DNA of 64,000 nt from Drechmeria coniospora. Lineage: Eukaryota; Ascomycota; Sordariomycetes; Hypocreales; Ophiocordycipitaceae. Each line of letters begins with the position of its first letter. Positions within the stretch are counted from its first letter, which is position 1. A model generated the notes under the pieces. The model was not told where the DNA came from. It saw only the letters and a list, made by a program, of their open reading frames with translations, and made no database searches. The translations under genes and the position numbers were made by a program. The stretch spans positions 744,001 to 808,000 of the forward strand of contig NC_054390.1 in NCBI RefSeq assembly GCF_001625195.1, in the 5' to 3' direction. Positions 43,932 to 55,236 of the stretch are shown piece by piece.

Positions 43932-44950
43932 CCGTATACTAGTAGGTATTACGCTTACTTACTCCGTAGTACAAGTGTACAGTACTCCGGACGGTACCAG
44001 CGATATGCAGACGTACGTAAATAGTACATATTACTTGTGCAGCAATAGTACAGCACACTTGCCTTTGTACTTGCATGGATGAGGCCGTACCTACAACTAC
44101 AGTACTTGGGTATACTGCAAGTACGGGTGCAAGTACAGAACTCCGTGCAGGACTTGCTGTATATTACTCGCATGTAGCCGGCACCGACGCGGGCCATATC
44201 GGGCATGGTTTACGTGTGCCGATATCGGCTGACATGCCCTAATAAGTGTGCGTGCTTTTACGTGTGCAAGACCTGCATCATCTGCGAGGCTGGACGAAAT
44301 GGCTTGTACTGTACCACATGTACCCAGTATTAATACTCGTACTATGCGTGAGTAAGATATCAGCATCATGGGGAGCGACGTCCGCTTACGGCGACTTCCA
44401 TGCACATGCACGGCCATTCTGGAATGAGAAATGAGTACTCCGTACAGTAGTCGTACAACCACCAGGTAGGTGTACAGTATTACTCCGTACTGGCAGAAAG
44501 ACTCTGTACATATTCCGCCACAAGAGCACTGTGCTGTACTCCGTCCTGTCCGGCTTCTTGGTGCGAGCACTGCAAGGTACCCAAGTTGGTTCACAATCCT
44601 GTGCCTACTGTACAGTGGTAGGCAAAAGCAGTCGATAGTCACAAATTTTGGTACACGATTACAGCGCTCATGGACTGAACGCTTCGTCAAGCGGCAGCCC
44701 GTGCCCCGTCCTCGCACAGGAATCGTTTACAGCAAGGCTGGTGCTGCCTGCTGCCCTTGCCGACCGTAGCCTTTGGTGGCCTCTCCCACTGCCCTCGCGC
44801 ATGCCCATGCATCCCAACGCTCCTCGTCGCATACCCGGCGCCGATGCGATGGAGCGACGGCACCAGCATGTAGCAGGTCTTGGTGACGGCTTGCTGCCGT
44901 GGCCGACGATCCGATCCCCGTACCTGCATGGTGCTGTAGGTGCGATGCAG

Positions 44951-45118
44951 TAGGTGTGGTGCTTAGGTGTGGTGCTTAGGTGTGGTGCTGTAGGTGTGGT
45001 GCTGTAGGTGTGGTGCTTAGGTGTGGTGCTGTAAGCGTCGTGCTGTAGATGTGGTGCTGCAAGTGTGGTGCTGTAGGTGTGGTGCTGTAAGCGTGGTGCT
45101 GTAAGCGTGGTGCTGTCA
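44951..45118. repeat. 13/15-bp minisatellite (taggtgtggtgct)
   Basis: About 12 units alternating between 13 and 15 bp, with variants gtaagcgtggtgct, tagatgtggtgct and caagtgtggtgct. Confidence 0.93.
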
Positions 45119-45482
45119 GTGTGCTGTGCGTGTGTGCTGTAAATTGCGAGCTTGGTACCGACGTGTACCTGCTCCAACACGCACATGTACACCTGAGCAG
45201 TGATGCCGTGCGTGCTTGCGCTGTGCTTGCGGTGTTTCGACTAGCAAAGTATCACCTGTACTTAGCACTGCTGCCTGCGGTACTCGGCATCCGTAGCGCT
45301 GCTTGTAGTGCTTGTACGTACCTGCAAGCACCGCACCCGTGGCCCACGTCACCAGCCCACGTCACCCGCCTTCCACGCACTTGTCCTCTCACCGCCGGAG
45401 CCTACGAGCCTCCGTGCTCCGTGGCAAACCTTGTGCCCTCCTCCACGACGCACAATTCACGAATCCTCGACGCTCCATTCCC

Positions 45483-45522
45483 CGCGCTCGACGGCACTCG
45501 ACGGCACTCGACGGCACTCGAC
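45483..45522. repeat. 10-bp tandem repeat (ctcgacggca) x4
   Basis: gctcgacggcactcgacggc units repeated in the leader region of the downstream APH-like gene. Confidence 0.8.
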
Positions 45523-46231
45523 CCCCAAGGACGACTGCGTGGGCCTCGACCGCGTCCGTCCGGCGCGGCTTCGACGGCCATTGCGTCGCCAGCGGCACCG
45601 TGGCGAGAGCGATGGTGCCGCCTTGGTGACGATGCAGCCTCTGCTCCCACCTCTCTCGGCCCGCCGAACGGGAGGGAGACGAGACGAGCTCGTCTAGGCC
45701 GGCGTGGTGGGTGCCGCAGGCAGCCACACGACGGGAACTGGCCTGCTCCTTGCCTCCCGCCCGCCTCGGGCCCGAATCCATTCCGTCGTCGGTGCAGGTT
45801 CCGGCAAACTCTCGCCGCCGTCCCGACGCCATCTGCCTCGTCGTTCGCATCCACGCTCCAGGCAGCTCCCCACCGCGTGCTTGCGAACTTTGTTCTCCTC
45901 GGGCCGGCGACCGCTCTTGTCCCGACCCTGAAGCCGGCTATAAGTAGCGGTTCGACCGTCGGCCGAGCCTCCTTCTCTTCCCCCGCTCGTCATACATACA
46001 CCTACACACACGAGTCGACGAAAGATTCGATCTCGTGTCGCCACATATCATCACGAGTCAACCAGCAACGCGCAGCAGAGTGAATAGACCACGGCGTTGT
46101 CGGCAGTCGCCTCATCCTTCAACCTCCTCGTCGGAAGCCCAGAGCACCTGCCGGGATCCGTCATCCGTCCTCCTCCTCCCCCCCCCCCCCTCCCCCGCGG
46201 GCGAGGAAGACGCCCCCGGCTGACGTCAAAG

Positions 46232-47729
46232 ATGAGCCCAGTCGTGAGCGAGACGGGCGAGGATCATTGGCCAAAGGAACCCGATGGCAACCCCTGGGCC
46301 GGAGAGGACCTCCCGGCGCTCATGGCCGCTGACAAGGACCCTTTTGAGAAAACGCTGGACGTTCGAGCGCTCGTGGCCGAGGTCGAAAAGGCCGTCGGCC
46401 AGAGCGTCCAAAACATCCCCTTGGTCACCTGCGGCGCTCACAACTACGTTGGCCTCCCTCGTCCCCTCCCCCGTCTCTGCGCTCGACGGACCGTGCTGAA
46501 ACAGGCTGGCAGGGATTCCAGGTGAGGCTCGAAAAGGGACCCGACCTGGTTATTCGCGTCTCCCGGTCCAACGCCAACGGCGTGAACCCTCGCGGCCGCG
46601 CCCTCGCCCTCAGCCAGTGTCCGGATTACACCTTTGAGCTGGCCGTGTACGATGCGCTGCACCCGCTGGGCCTTCCCTTCGACTGCAGGCCGGTCTACCA
46701 TCGCCTCGCGAAGCCCACCAAACTTCAGCCCGTGTCCCGGCCGACGCACGTCTCGGGACGCCACGTCATCGTCTTCAAGAAGGCCAAGGGTCATCGTTAC
46801 GACTACCCCCGCTGGCGGCCCCTGAATTCGTGGTGGAAGGTGAGTCGCCTCGGGCCTCCTCGGGCCGGCCTGACGTGGCTGACGATGCTCCCGTCGCAGC
46901 ATACGATCCTCGCGAGCTCCGCCGCCGCCGCCGCCTCGCTGTTCATGTACAACCCTCCCAGCCCCTTTTGCAGACGATGGCTCGTCAGTCGGGTCTTGGG
47001 CGACGAGCCGCAGGTCTACGAGCTGATCGTCGAGCCGACGCGGGACTTTTGCTTCGCCCTGGTGGCCGCGCGAATCTACAACACGTTCGTCTACCTGCAG
47101 AAGAAGCTGTCCGGCCAGCCCGAGCTGCGATTCGCCTACCCTCTGTCGACGGTGGAAAATTGCCTCCTCCAGCTGCTCCCCATCTTCATGCCCAAGGTGG
47201 GGAGCGAGGAGGACGAGCGGAAGCTGTACCGCCTCGTGCTCGATCACGGAGACTTTGGCATGCACAACATGACGATTGTGAGGGACCATCAGCTCTGCCG
47301 CACCGAAATCACGTCCGTCTACGATTGGGAGGCGGCCACCATCGTGCCGGCGGTGCTCTCGGAACCCAGGATGGTGGTCACGGTCGACTTGGTGCTCGAC
47401 GCCGACGGCAACCCGTCCATCAGCCGCTGGGGTGACGGCGACCGTCCGGGCAGGCTGAAGGAGTACAAGATCTGGACCAAGTACTACTTTCAGGTGCGTC
47501 GCCGGCCGTCGCCCGGCCCCCTCGCCGCCGCCGCCGGCACCGGACCTGAGCTGACGCCTCGCAGAAACTGTTCTCCGCCGCGCCCGAGTACGAGTCGGTC
47601 ATCAAGTCGGCACTGGAGATACGACGCATCTGGTTCGCCTTGCGAGACTGCCGCGAAGGCGACGCGGTCCGACAGTTCAACCGCCTCGGCACGTGGGCCA
47701 TCCGCGAGGCTCTCAGGCGAGGAGGCTAG
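46232..47729 (+). CDS. second APH-like phosphotransferase family protein
   Basis: Another fungal APH-fold kinase, not closely similar to the one at 22.3-23.9 kb. Four exons: 46232-46447, 46513-46839, 46900-47493 and 47565-47729 (433 aa). Introns: 46448-46512 (starts GTTGGC, an unusual donor), 46840-46899 (GTGAGT), 47494-47564 (GTGCGT). Intron 2 is 60 nt without stops, so unspliced reading also stays open. N-lobe: GFQVRLEKGPDLVIRVSRS after the first intron. Catalytic loop LDHGDFGMHNMTI (Asp about 299, Asn about 304) and metal-binding YDWEAA (Asp about 323). C-terminus FNRLGTWAIREALRRGG. A TATA-like ctataagta lies about 290 bp upstream. Substrate unknown. Confidence 0.83.
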
Positions 47730-47961
47730 CCGATGACGGCCGAGACGGCTCGTCGGCCGCCTTTGCCGAGCGGAATGGCGAGCGAGAAGTTGGCCCAAAC
47801 CAACCCGACCACACCGCCGGCCATTTGCCTTTGGCCGCGACAGGTCGAGCTTCGGCGAAAGGGCAAGGTGACGGACGAGGTCGCCGGTTCGTGCTTCACG
47901 ACGGAGAAATGAGACGAGGACGATTCGTACCTGTGCAATCATCACCGGGTGGCTGGCGTTT

Positions 47962-49215
47962 CTATATATCTGTATCATCCCCTAAAGACGCCGAGTTCCC
48001 CATGACGATGCAGACCTTGCCAAAGTGCTTGCCCGACCACTGGTACTCGTAGGCCTCCCGCGCCCGCTCGAGCGTGAAGAGCTGCCCGTCGACGACGGGC
48101 CGCAGCGCCTCGGGGTTCGCGTCGACGGCCCGACACATGTCCTCGAGCTGCGCGCGGCTGCCGACGAGGACGCCGCGGACGGTGCAGAAGCGCAGGAGGC
48201 AGTCGAGGAAGCCCGGCTGCTCCCGGCCGGCGCCGGCGACGTAGCCGACGACGGTGATGACGCCGCCCACCTTGACGGCGGCGAGGCTCTGCGCCATGGA
48301 CGACGGACCGGCGACCTCGACGACGTGATCGACGCCGAGACCGCCGGTGAAGGCCTTGGCCACGTCGCCCCATCCGGCCTCGTCGCGGTAGTTGATGACG
48401 TGGTCGGCGCCGAGCCTCCGGAGCATGGCCACCTTTTCAGGGGAGCCCGTGGTGGCGACGACGCGGGCGCCGGCCGCCTTGGCGAAGCGCAGCGCGAAGA
48501 TGCTGACGCCGCCGGTGCCTTGGGTGAGGACCCAGTCGCCGGCCTTGATCTGGTGGCCGGGGAGGCCGTGGAGCGCGTTCCAGGCCGTCAGTCCGGCGCA
48601 CGGCAGCGTCGAGGCCTCGACGGCCGAGAGGCTCTCGGGCTGGTGCACGAGGCCCTGCTCGTTGAAGGCGCCGACGGAGCGGAGGGTGCCGTGACGGGCG
48701 CCGCCGAGGTGGGTGCCGGAGGCGGCGGCCGTCAGGGGCCCGCCGATGTGCTCCTGGTTGAAGAGGGTGATGACCTTGTCGCCGGGCCGGAAGCGGGTGA
48801 CTTGCCGGCCCACGGCGATGACGATGCCGGCCCCGTCGGAGCCGGGCACGACGCCGGGCATGGTGGGGAAGGGATACGTGCCGAGCGGGATGGTGAGGTC
48901 GCGATACTGCGGTCATGCGTCGTTAGGTACGTGCTCGCCACGACGGCGTCGACGACTCACGTTGAGAGATGCTGCCTGCACTGGACGGTGTCAGGTGCCT
49001 TGCCGGCGACGGACGACGGGGGAGGCCGGGGACGTACGCTTCACGAGCACCTGGCTGTCGCCGAGGGCGGGGACGGGCTGCTCGGAGAAGCGGAGATTGT
49101 CGAAGCCGTCTTGGCCCTTGGCTATGACGTTCCACTGCTTCGAGGTCGTCGGCAATGTCTGCGTCGTTGGTGTTTGTGTCGACATTGTCTGTGTCGACAT
49201 TGTCTGTGTCGTCAT
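47962..49215 (-). CDS. MDR-superfamily zinc-type/quinone oxidoreductase with a 20-nt exon
   Basis: NAD(P)H-dependent medium-chain dehydrogenase/reductase, substrate unknown. Three exons: 49215-49038, 48980-48961 (20 nt) and 48906-47962; 380 aa. Both introns (48981-49037 GTACGT...GTCCAG; 48907-48960 GTGAGT...CCGCAG) have CTGAC/CTAAC branch sites. The micro-exon supplies LQAASLN, giving QVLVKLQAASLNYRDLTIPL, exactly the family's conserved N-terminal block. Later motifs: PGSDGAGIVIAVG, AGLTAWNAL, and the nucleotide-binding TQGTGGVSIFALRFAKAAGA. The usual catalytic-zinc Cys after PGSD...G is not obvious, so a quinone-oxidoreductase type is likely. The N-terminus is a repetitive TQTMSTQTMSTQT coded by an 18-bp repeat (49168-49222); the start is therefore uncertain. 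Confidence 0.88.
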
Positions 49216-49284
49216 TGTCTGCGCCACGGTCAAGAGTGTGCCTTTTTTCACGTCCGAGGCCTTTTATTGTCCGCCGTAGGAACT

Positions 49285-49377
49285 GAAGTTGAGCCGTGGA
49301 AAGAAAGTTGAACCGCGGAATGGAAAGTTGAGCCGTGGAAAAGGAAGTTGAACCGTGGAAAGGAAGTTGAACCGTCC
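49285..49377. repeat. ~19-bp tandem repeat (gaagttgaaccgtggaaag), ~5 copies
   Basis: Diverged units 17-20 bp long, immediately upstream of the oxidoreductase start (promoter position). Confidence 0.9.
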
Positions 49378-49402
49378 GGGGTTATATAGATACTGACACG
49401 GA

Positions 49403-49448
49403 TGGCTCCAATGGGCGGACGTCCCTGGCTCCAATGGGCGGACGTCCC
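49403..49448. repeat. perfect 23-bp tandem duplication
   Basis: tggctccaatgggcggacgt followed by ccc, at 49403 and again at 49426 without change; about 190 bp upstream of the oxidoreductase ATG. A ttatataga box lies at 49382. Confidence 0.95.
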
Positions 49449-50613
49449 TAGCTCCCAGCCGGACGGGTCCCTCTCTCGTCACCTACGACAAAAGGTCGGA
49501 AAGGAAGTCGCATGATTTGTAAGAGTCTCGATCGTCATCATGTTCTCGCCCGTGGGGTCCGGAGGAAGCTGACGGCGAATGCAACGATGCTTACGGAGCA
49601 GCACGCAAGCGACGAGCTGCGACTCTCGACGAGGCAAGGGTGCAAATGACAAACATTGATTCCCATGATGGGCGTAATAAATATCCGACATGTGCGCCGG
49701 GGAAAAGAAAGCATCCCTGGTATAAAATTCTTCGTCGTCGTCATTTAGCCTGCATTGTTGTTGTGCCCGGTACGTATGGCGGCTTCGGCCGGCGAGCGTC
49801 GGCGTCGGTGCCGTGGGAGTCGGCTCCGCTCCGGGTTCCGGCTCCGTGGATGGAGCAGTGGATCGGTTCGTCGGGCGGGGAGCGGGATAGGCCGACTGAC
49901 AAATTATTTTTTCACCGAGTACGGAGTCCGGAGTACTGGTACCTGCTCCAAGTTCGGAGTACTTGTGCACCCACGGAGTACCTACCTATGTGCTTGTACA
50001 GTGTACATAATTAGTGTACAACTACTTACTGTACAGTACAGTACTCTGTATTGTTGATTCAAAATGCCGCACGCCTCACCTTGCCTGCTGCGATGGTTTG
50101 AAACTCGAATGTCAGCAGCACGACCCGTCATCGGCGGCACGTTCACGACCTGTCATCGGTCACGTAAATATATAATTGCAGTCAAATTGATCGCTGTCCG
50201 TGGACTTTGCGTTCTCCGCCGTCAAGGTACTGTGAAGCATGAACTGGACCAAAGGGCAGGTGGCACCCTGAGGAGGGGCGTAGTTGCCACTTTGGAGTGA
50301 ATCCGAACTAGGGGAAGGAGCCACTGAGGCTCCTGCCTCTGGCCCTTCTGTACTTGGCGATAGCTCCTTCCGATGGAGAATAACTAGCTATTAATAGCTA
50401 GTTGCCGCCGTCGGCCACGACAAGTACTCCGTACAGCAAGTAAGTACCTGTACAGTAATCGGTACGTACATTGGTGTACCTAGGAGGGAGTTTGCTCGAG
50501 ATGACACCGTCTTCTTTGCACCGCAAGATGCATCTCCCATCGACAACCCACACCCTCATCCCTCCCAGAGCCCGTGCCCGTGCCCGCGCGTGAAAAGTTT
50601 GCCGTCGAGGCCG
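49449..50613. other. intergenic between divergent oxidoreductase and CofD-like genes
   Basis: Clusters of TACGGAGTAC/GTACAGTAC words at 49918-50050 and 50420-50480; no gene supported. Confidence 0.4.
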
Positions 50614-52117
50614 ATGGCAGACCCGTTCGTGCCAAACTCGCCGGCGTCGCCGCGCCCCTCGCGCGCCGGCATCGTCATCTTCTCGGGCGGCAGCGCCGCC
50701 AACAGCCTCGTCGACGTCTTTGATCGAGTCCGCAAGGCCAACGGCGCCTCCCTCAGCTATGTCATGCCCATCTCGGACAACGGCGGCAGCACGAGCGAGA
50801 TCATCCGCGTCTTCGGCGGTCCAGGTAAGGGCTCGACCCGGCGGAAACGGCGGCCAAGGCGGCGGCGTCTCGTGACTCGGCTCGGCTCACAGGCTCGCAG
50901 GCATCGGCGACGTGAGGTCGCGGCTCGTCCGGCTCATCCCCGACGACGACGACGCCGAGACGGTGGCCATCAAGCACTTCTTCAACCATCGGCTGCCCCA
51001 GGCCCACGACGAGGCCCGCGCCGAGTGGTTTCGCATCCTCGAGGCCACGCACCCGCTCTGGACGGACATCTCGTCGCCCAAGCGCGAGCTCATCCGCTCC
51101 CACCTCAACAGCTTCCACCTCGAGGCCGTCAAGCGCATGCGGCCCACCAGCCGCTTCGACTTCTCCCAGGCGAGCATCGGCAACCTCTTCCTCACCGGCG
51201 CCCGCCTCTTCACCGGCAGCTTCGAGGCGGCCATCTACCTGCTGAGCTCCCTCTGCGCCGTGCCCGTCCGCGTCGCCGTCCTGCCGGCGCTCAACACCAA
51301 CTTTGCCCACCACATCGCCGCCGGCCTCGAGGACGGCAGCGTCATCACGGGCCAGAACGACATCTCGCACCCGAGCGCGCCCACGGCCGCCGTCCCGGGC
51401 ACGGGCACGGGCGCCCACACGCCGGCGCCCTCGGTCGGCCACGACACCGAGGAGCACGACAGGATCGAGGACGCGAACCTGCCGGGCTCCCTGCCGGCGC
51501 TGCGACGGCCGGCCATTGTCTTCTCCAAGGAGGAGGAGGAGGATCTCGCGGCGCGCATCGACAGGATCTGGTACATCAACCCGTACGGGCAGGAGATTCG
51601 CATCCCCGCCAACCCGCGCGTCCTCGACGCCGTCGCCGGCGCCGGCACCGTCATTTACAGCATCGGCTCGCTCTTCACCTCGCTCGTGCCGAACCTCGTG
51701 CTCAAGGGCGTCGGCGAGGCCGTCGCGAGCCCGCTGATACGGAACAAGATTCTCGTGCTCAACGGCACGACGGATCGCGAGACGGGACCGGCCCATCGGC
51801 CCTTTACGGGGCTCGACTTTGTCGCCGCCATCGCCAACGCGTGCGCCGACTCGCGGGGCGTGCCTCGGCCGACCGAGGACGAGTACTGCCTCTACGTCAC
51901 CCACGTCATCCACCTAGAGGGCCCGGCCGCTCCCCAGGTCGACAAGCAGCGGCTCGCGCGGCTCGGCATCGACAGCACGCGTCTGTACGGGCCCAGGGAT
52001 GCGCTCGGTCGCGGCGGCCGGTACGACGCAAACGCCCTCGGCCAGACGCTGGAATACATTGTCGGCTGCAAGGATGCGCGGGCCAGCCGGAGTCGTCGCA
52101 ACACGTTGGAACACTGA
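50614..52117 (+). CDS. CofD/YvcK-like family protein (UPF0052)
   Basis: Member of the 2-phospho-lactate-transferase-like (CofD) superfamily found in most fungi; the eukaryotic role is unknown. Two exons: 50614-50824 and 50901-52117, 475 aa. Intron 50825-50900 (GTAAGG...TCGCAG) joins FGGPG to IGDVRSRLVRLIPD. Nucleotide-binding N-terminus GIVIFSGGSAANSLVD, then PISDNGGSTSEIIRVFGGPGIGDVRSRL, then RFDFSQASIGNLFLTGAR; these are the family's conserved blocks. Later NPYGQEIRIPANPRVLDAV and VLNGTTDRET. A variable Gly/Thr/Pro-rich insertion (about residues 236-262) lies in the middle. I chose ATG 50614, the first one in frame. Confidence 0.92.
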
Positions 52118-53035
52118 GCCTCCCGCGCCGGCCCCCGGAAGCGGCACGGCGTACGCGGCACAGGTGAAAGCAAGCACAGCAAATGAAATGCTTTGCGAGC
52201 ATCGCCCACCTATCCTCGCGACTGCTCGGCGCTCTGGGCCTTTCCCCATGGCTGCCAGTCGTGCGTCCCTGCCCATTCCGCGTCAGACAACGGTCGACCA
52301 GTCAAGGCCTTGCGAAGACCGCTGGGGGGGCTCACGCATAGGCAGTAGATTTGGTCCAACAGACACTTTACGGGCCACCGCTTCACGGCCAAAGTCGGAA
52401 CGGAAATTGAAGACGATGGATCTTGTTATTTTTCACGGTGTAGGCATGGACCTTTCTGCACAACGCTTCAATTTTCTGGGTCGAGTCCAATTTACTGCCG
52501 GCCGCCTTGCGCTCTGACTAGCAAGCATACGTTGCGTTTGCAAGGACTCGGTCCATCAGCCTTGTGCTTTCACCAGCACATTCGTTGCGTTGGCAAGGAC
52601 TCTGTTCATCAGCCTTGTGCTTTCACCAGCACATTCGTTGCGTTGGCAAGGACTCTGTTCATCAGCCTTGTGCTTTCACCAGCAAAATTCTGCGTGGACA
52701 AGGACTCGCTCGTCAACTGTTTATGAATCATGTGTACATGGCATCCATTTTCCGGCCATTGCGCAAGGACGGATGAGGCGGGCACCAGGGGAACCGAGGA
52801 GCTCTTTTCTGCTTCCGACTCTTGCCGCCGTCACGGCCATGGTCTCAAGCCGCTCTGCAGCTGAAAGAGATTGTTGGATAAAAAGGGAACGGCCACGACA
52901 CCGGCCCCAAATGTCGATTCACTCGCCACCTTGCCATTCCATGAGCTTTTCTCGCCATGCTGACCCCGCCGCCAGACCACCAGAATAGGGCTCGCGCGTA
53001 GCCAGTCGACGTCTCGAGCCCGAGGACACGGACAG
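52118..53035. other. intergenic with 53-bp minisatellite
   Basis: No gene supported apart from the repeat array listed separately. Confidence 0.4.
52531..52712. repeat. 53-bp tandem repeat, 3 copies plus a partial
   Basis: Units start at 52531, 52584 and 52637 (gttgcgttggcaaggactct). Copies 2 and 3 are near-identical, copy 1 differs at a few bases, and a truncated fourth ends near 52712. Confidence 0.95.
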
Positions 53036-53302
53036 CTAGTCGGCAAGGAAGAGGTAGAGGAGGACGACGGGCCAGGCGGTGGATAGAAGCAGGGCGGTGA
53101 CGACGGAGCCTGCGTCGACGCGTGTCTTGTCCGCCGGGCCCTTCCAGCGGTCGACGAGGGCGCAGGTGGTGAAGATGACGGCGCAGCCGTGGAGGGAGAG
53201 CAGCCAGACGACGGCCATGAGGATATCCGCGTGACGGTCAATGGGCGAGAGGACGACCTTTGACGTGTCGGGGACAAAGGTGGACGAGAGATTGGCGCCC
53301 AT
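53036..53302 (-). CDS. small two-helix membrane protein, hypothetical
   Basis: 88-aa frame from ATG 53302. Two hydrophobic segments: about residues 28-48 (LMAVVWLLSLHGCAVIFTTCA) and 68-86 (VTALLLSTAWPVVLLYLFL), with a charged loop between (DRWKGPADKTRVDAG). The N-terminus has no signal peptide but starts MGANLSS, a possible myristoylation-type start. No family recognised. Codon use is GC-rich like neighbouring genes, and the hydropathy pattern argues against chance. Confidence 0.55.
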   Translation of the reverse strand: MGANLSSTFVPDTSKVVLSPIDRHADILMAVVWLLSLHGCAVIFTTCALVDRWKGPADKTRVDAGSVVTALLLSTAWPVVLLYLFLAD

Positions 53303-55236
53303 GGTGACGAGTGCTTCGCGCTTGTTGCTCGGGTCTATCCGTCGGTCGCGAACCCCCCACGGTATCTTCTCCTCGTCGTTCAGGGCAGCGTGGAAGGGAA
53401 AGGAGGTTGGCGGTATTGGCCAGCAATACGTCGTGAGCGAGCGTACGGTGCCGTGCTACAGGAGCGTGGACAAGGTGTCCATGTCCAAGGTTGTCCTGAG
53501 AGAGGAACCGAGGCAGAGAGGCAGAGAGGAACCTAGGGTGGAGGTGAACGAGCGGGCAAGGTGAAGGAGGAAAAGGTAAAGTTGAAGTTGAAGATGGACG
53601 TCGACGTGAAGAGTCGGGGCGGCGGCAGAACAGCAGCAGGCCAGAAGGGTGAAGTCGATGCAGGGCAGTGAATTGGGCCTGCATTCTGGTTCATGCGTCG
53701 GCAGGGCTCGCCGGCGCTCACGCGGCACGGTGTATGTCGCTGCCTTCTCGAACACGACCCCAATCGCTCGTCATACACGCATCGTCGCAGAAGTAGACAG
53801 GTCCGGCACATGTCGGGGCCGACGAATGAGATGCAAAACGAGACGACGGCAGCAAAAGGGTCGGCAAGGAACCTGCGTCGGCGACACTCGACGACAACGA
53901 TGAGACGTCGACACCCACGGACATCCGTTGCCACCCATTGACACCGACTGGCAGGCACCCACCGGTACCCACCGACACCGGCCGACACACCCCGTGACAG
54001 GGAGGACCGAGGCATGTGGCGGTTTGCTGCCCTTGGGATGCGACGAGACGAGGCACGACGAAGCTGATGCGGCAAGGAACCCCTGCCACGGACGCCTGGA
54101 CGCATCATCGGCAGACATGGCGCACGGTGGAAGCAAGGCTGGCCTCTGGCTTTGCTCCTCGAGCGGCCGTGCCTACTTTGCAGTCAGCCAGAGCGAGGTA
54201 CTACCATGGGATGGGACAGCACAATCGACGATGCCCTCTCGGTGGCACGACTGGCGGCTGGTGCGTGATGTTGGCATGGTGTTGAGCGAGGGTCGGCCAA
54301 CGATGGGAGCATGTATGCAGCGCCGGGTTTAGACCAGGTCATGACTGCGCATTGGCAAGTGAATTACAGCGTGTAGATCAGCTAAATGGGGCGTGTTACA
54401 GGCAACGTCGGCCATACCTAGGGGGGCTCCATGACTGCCCTTACACCTATAGGTACCCTATGGATTACAAAATACAGAGCTATAACCTGTACTCTCTTCC
54501 CTGTAAGTACTGTAATTCGGCACGGAGCACCTAATTCCTTACTCATGCAGTCACGTCTACGGCACCCTGGACTGTCACTGGTAGATGCTGCAGACAGATT
54601 AAATGTACAAGGAGGGACCCATACGGTACGCCGCACGCCAACGCCTACATGTAGATGCCGTATGCGAATACGTGGATGAATACATGCCACACCTGCTCCA
54701 GCATGTACCTCTGTGCTCACGGCACGTACTGGCCTCGTACATGTCCGAGGAAAGGCGCAACCCACGAGCCGGGGCGGGCACGGACGCCGCGATAGCCGGA
54801 TTGCGTGCGCTAGGGCAACTCTCGCTCCATCGACCGTCCCATAGGCCACGGGCGAGACGCTAGACGGCCGCCATGCGCCTCCATTCGCAGCCTCGTCTCC
54901 TCGACGCGGCTGCTAAGCGACGAGGCTTGAAGCCATGACCGTTTCAGCGGCGAGACGCCTAATCGGCAAACCATCCGCAAGCAGTCGGTGAGAGGACCAT
55001 GGCCGTCCGTGATGCCATCCTTCGAAGCTTCACCCACCCTCGACACGATCCGACACGACTTCCCGTGAGCGACTGACGAGCTCGCAAACGCATACTCCTC
55101 CCCGACCATCACGCATGAAGGCACTCAAGGCACTTGCCGCGCCGATCCGTACCCCGCCGTTCCGGTGCCCGTACGGCCGCCTCCTCCGCTCCCAGCCGAA
55201 GCGTTCGTCTCCGTTCCCGCTCCCCGCATCCGCCAG
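53303..55236. other. intergenic, low-complexity, no clear gene
   Basis: Purine-rich repeats (gaggaacc/gaagttgaag) at 53500-53600 and degenerate caccgac repeats at 53900-53990. Overlapping open frames on both strands show no domains. Confidence 0.4.

Larger units (their letters stand above)
39317..46231. other. ~7-kb gene-poor GTAC-rich repeat region
   Basis: Dense TACTCCG, GTACTTGC, TACAGTAC and TACTTAC words throughout, with islands: CTGTA pentamer run (41608-41638), a palindrome at 43912-43931, and a gtgtggtgct minisatellite (44951-45118). Only short overlapping open frames, none with family features. 45300-46200 is GC-rich again and probably contains the promoter and leader of the next gene (ctataagta at 45938). 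I see no gene here. Confidence 0.6.

Noticed and set aside
44951..45118. Regularly spaced repeats considered as a CRISPR-like array
   Set aside because: Units are adjacent, 13-15 bp, without unique spacers; an ordinary minisatellite in a eukaryote.
45121..46083. 320-codon + strand open frame upstream of the second APH-like gene
   Set aside because: Starts in the minisatellite tail, crosses a probable TATA box and leader, and shows no domain or conserved composition.
46522..47736. Reading the second APH-like gene as one uninterrupted 404-codon frame
   Set aside because: Leaves out the N-terminal exon, reads through a stop-free 60-nt intron with good GTGAGT/CGCAG ends, and replaces the C-terminus KLFSAAPEYES with a frame-shifted tail.
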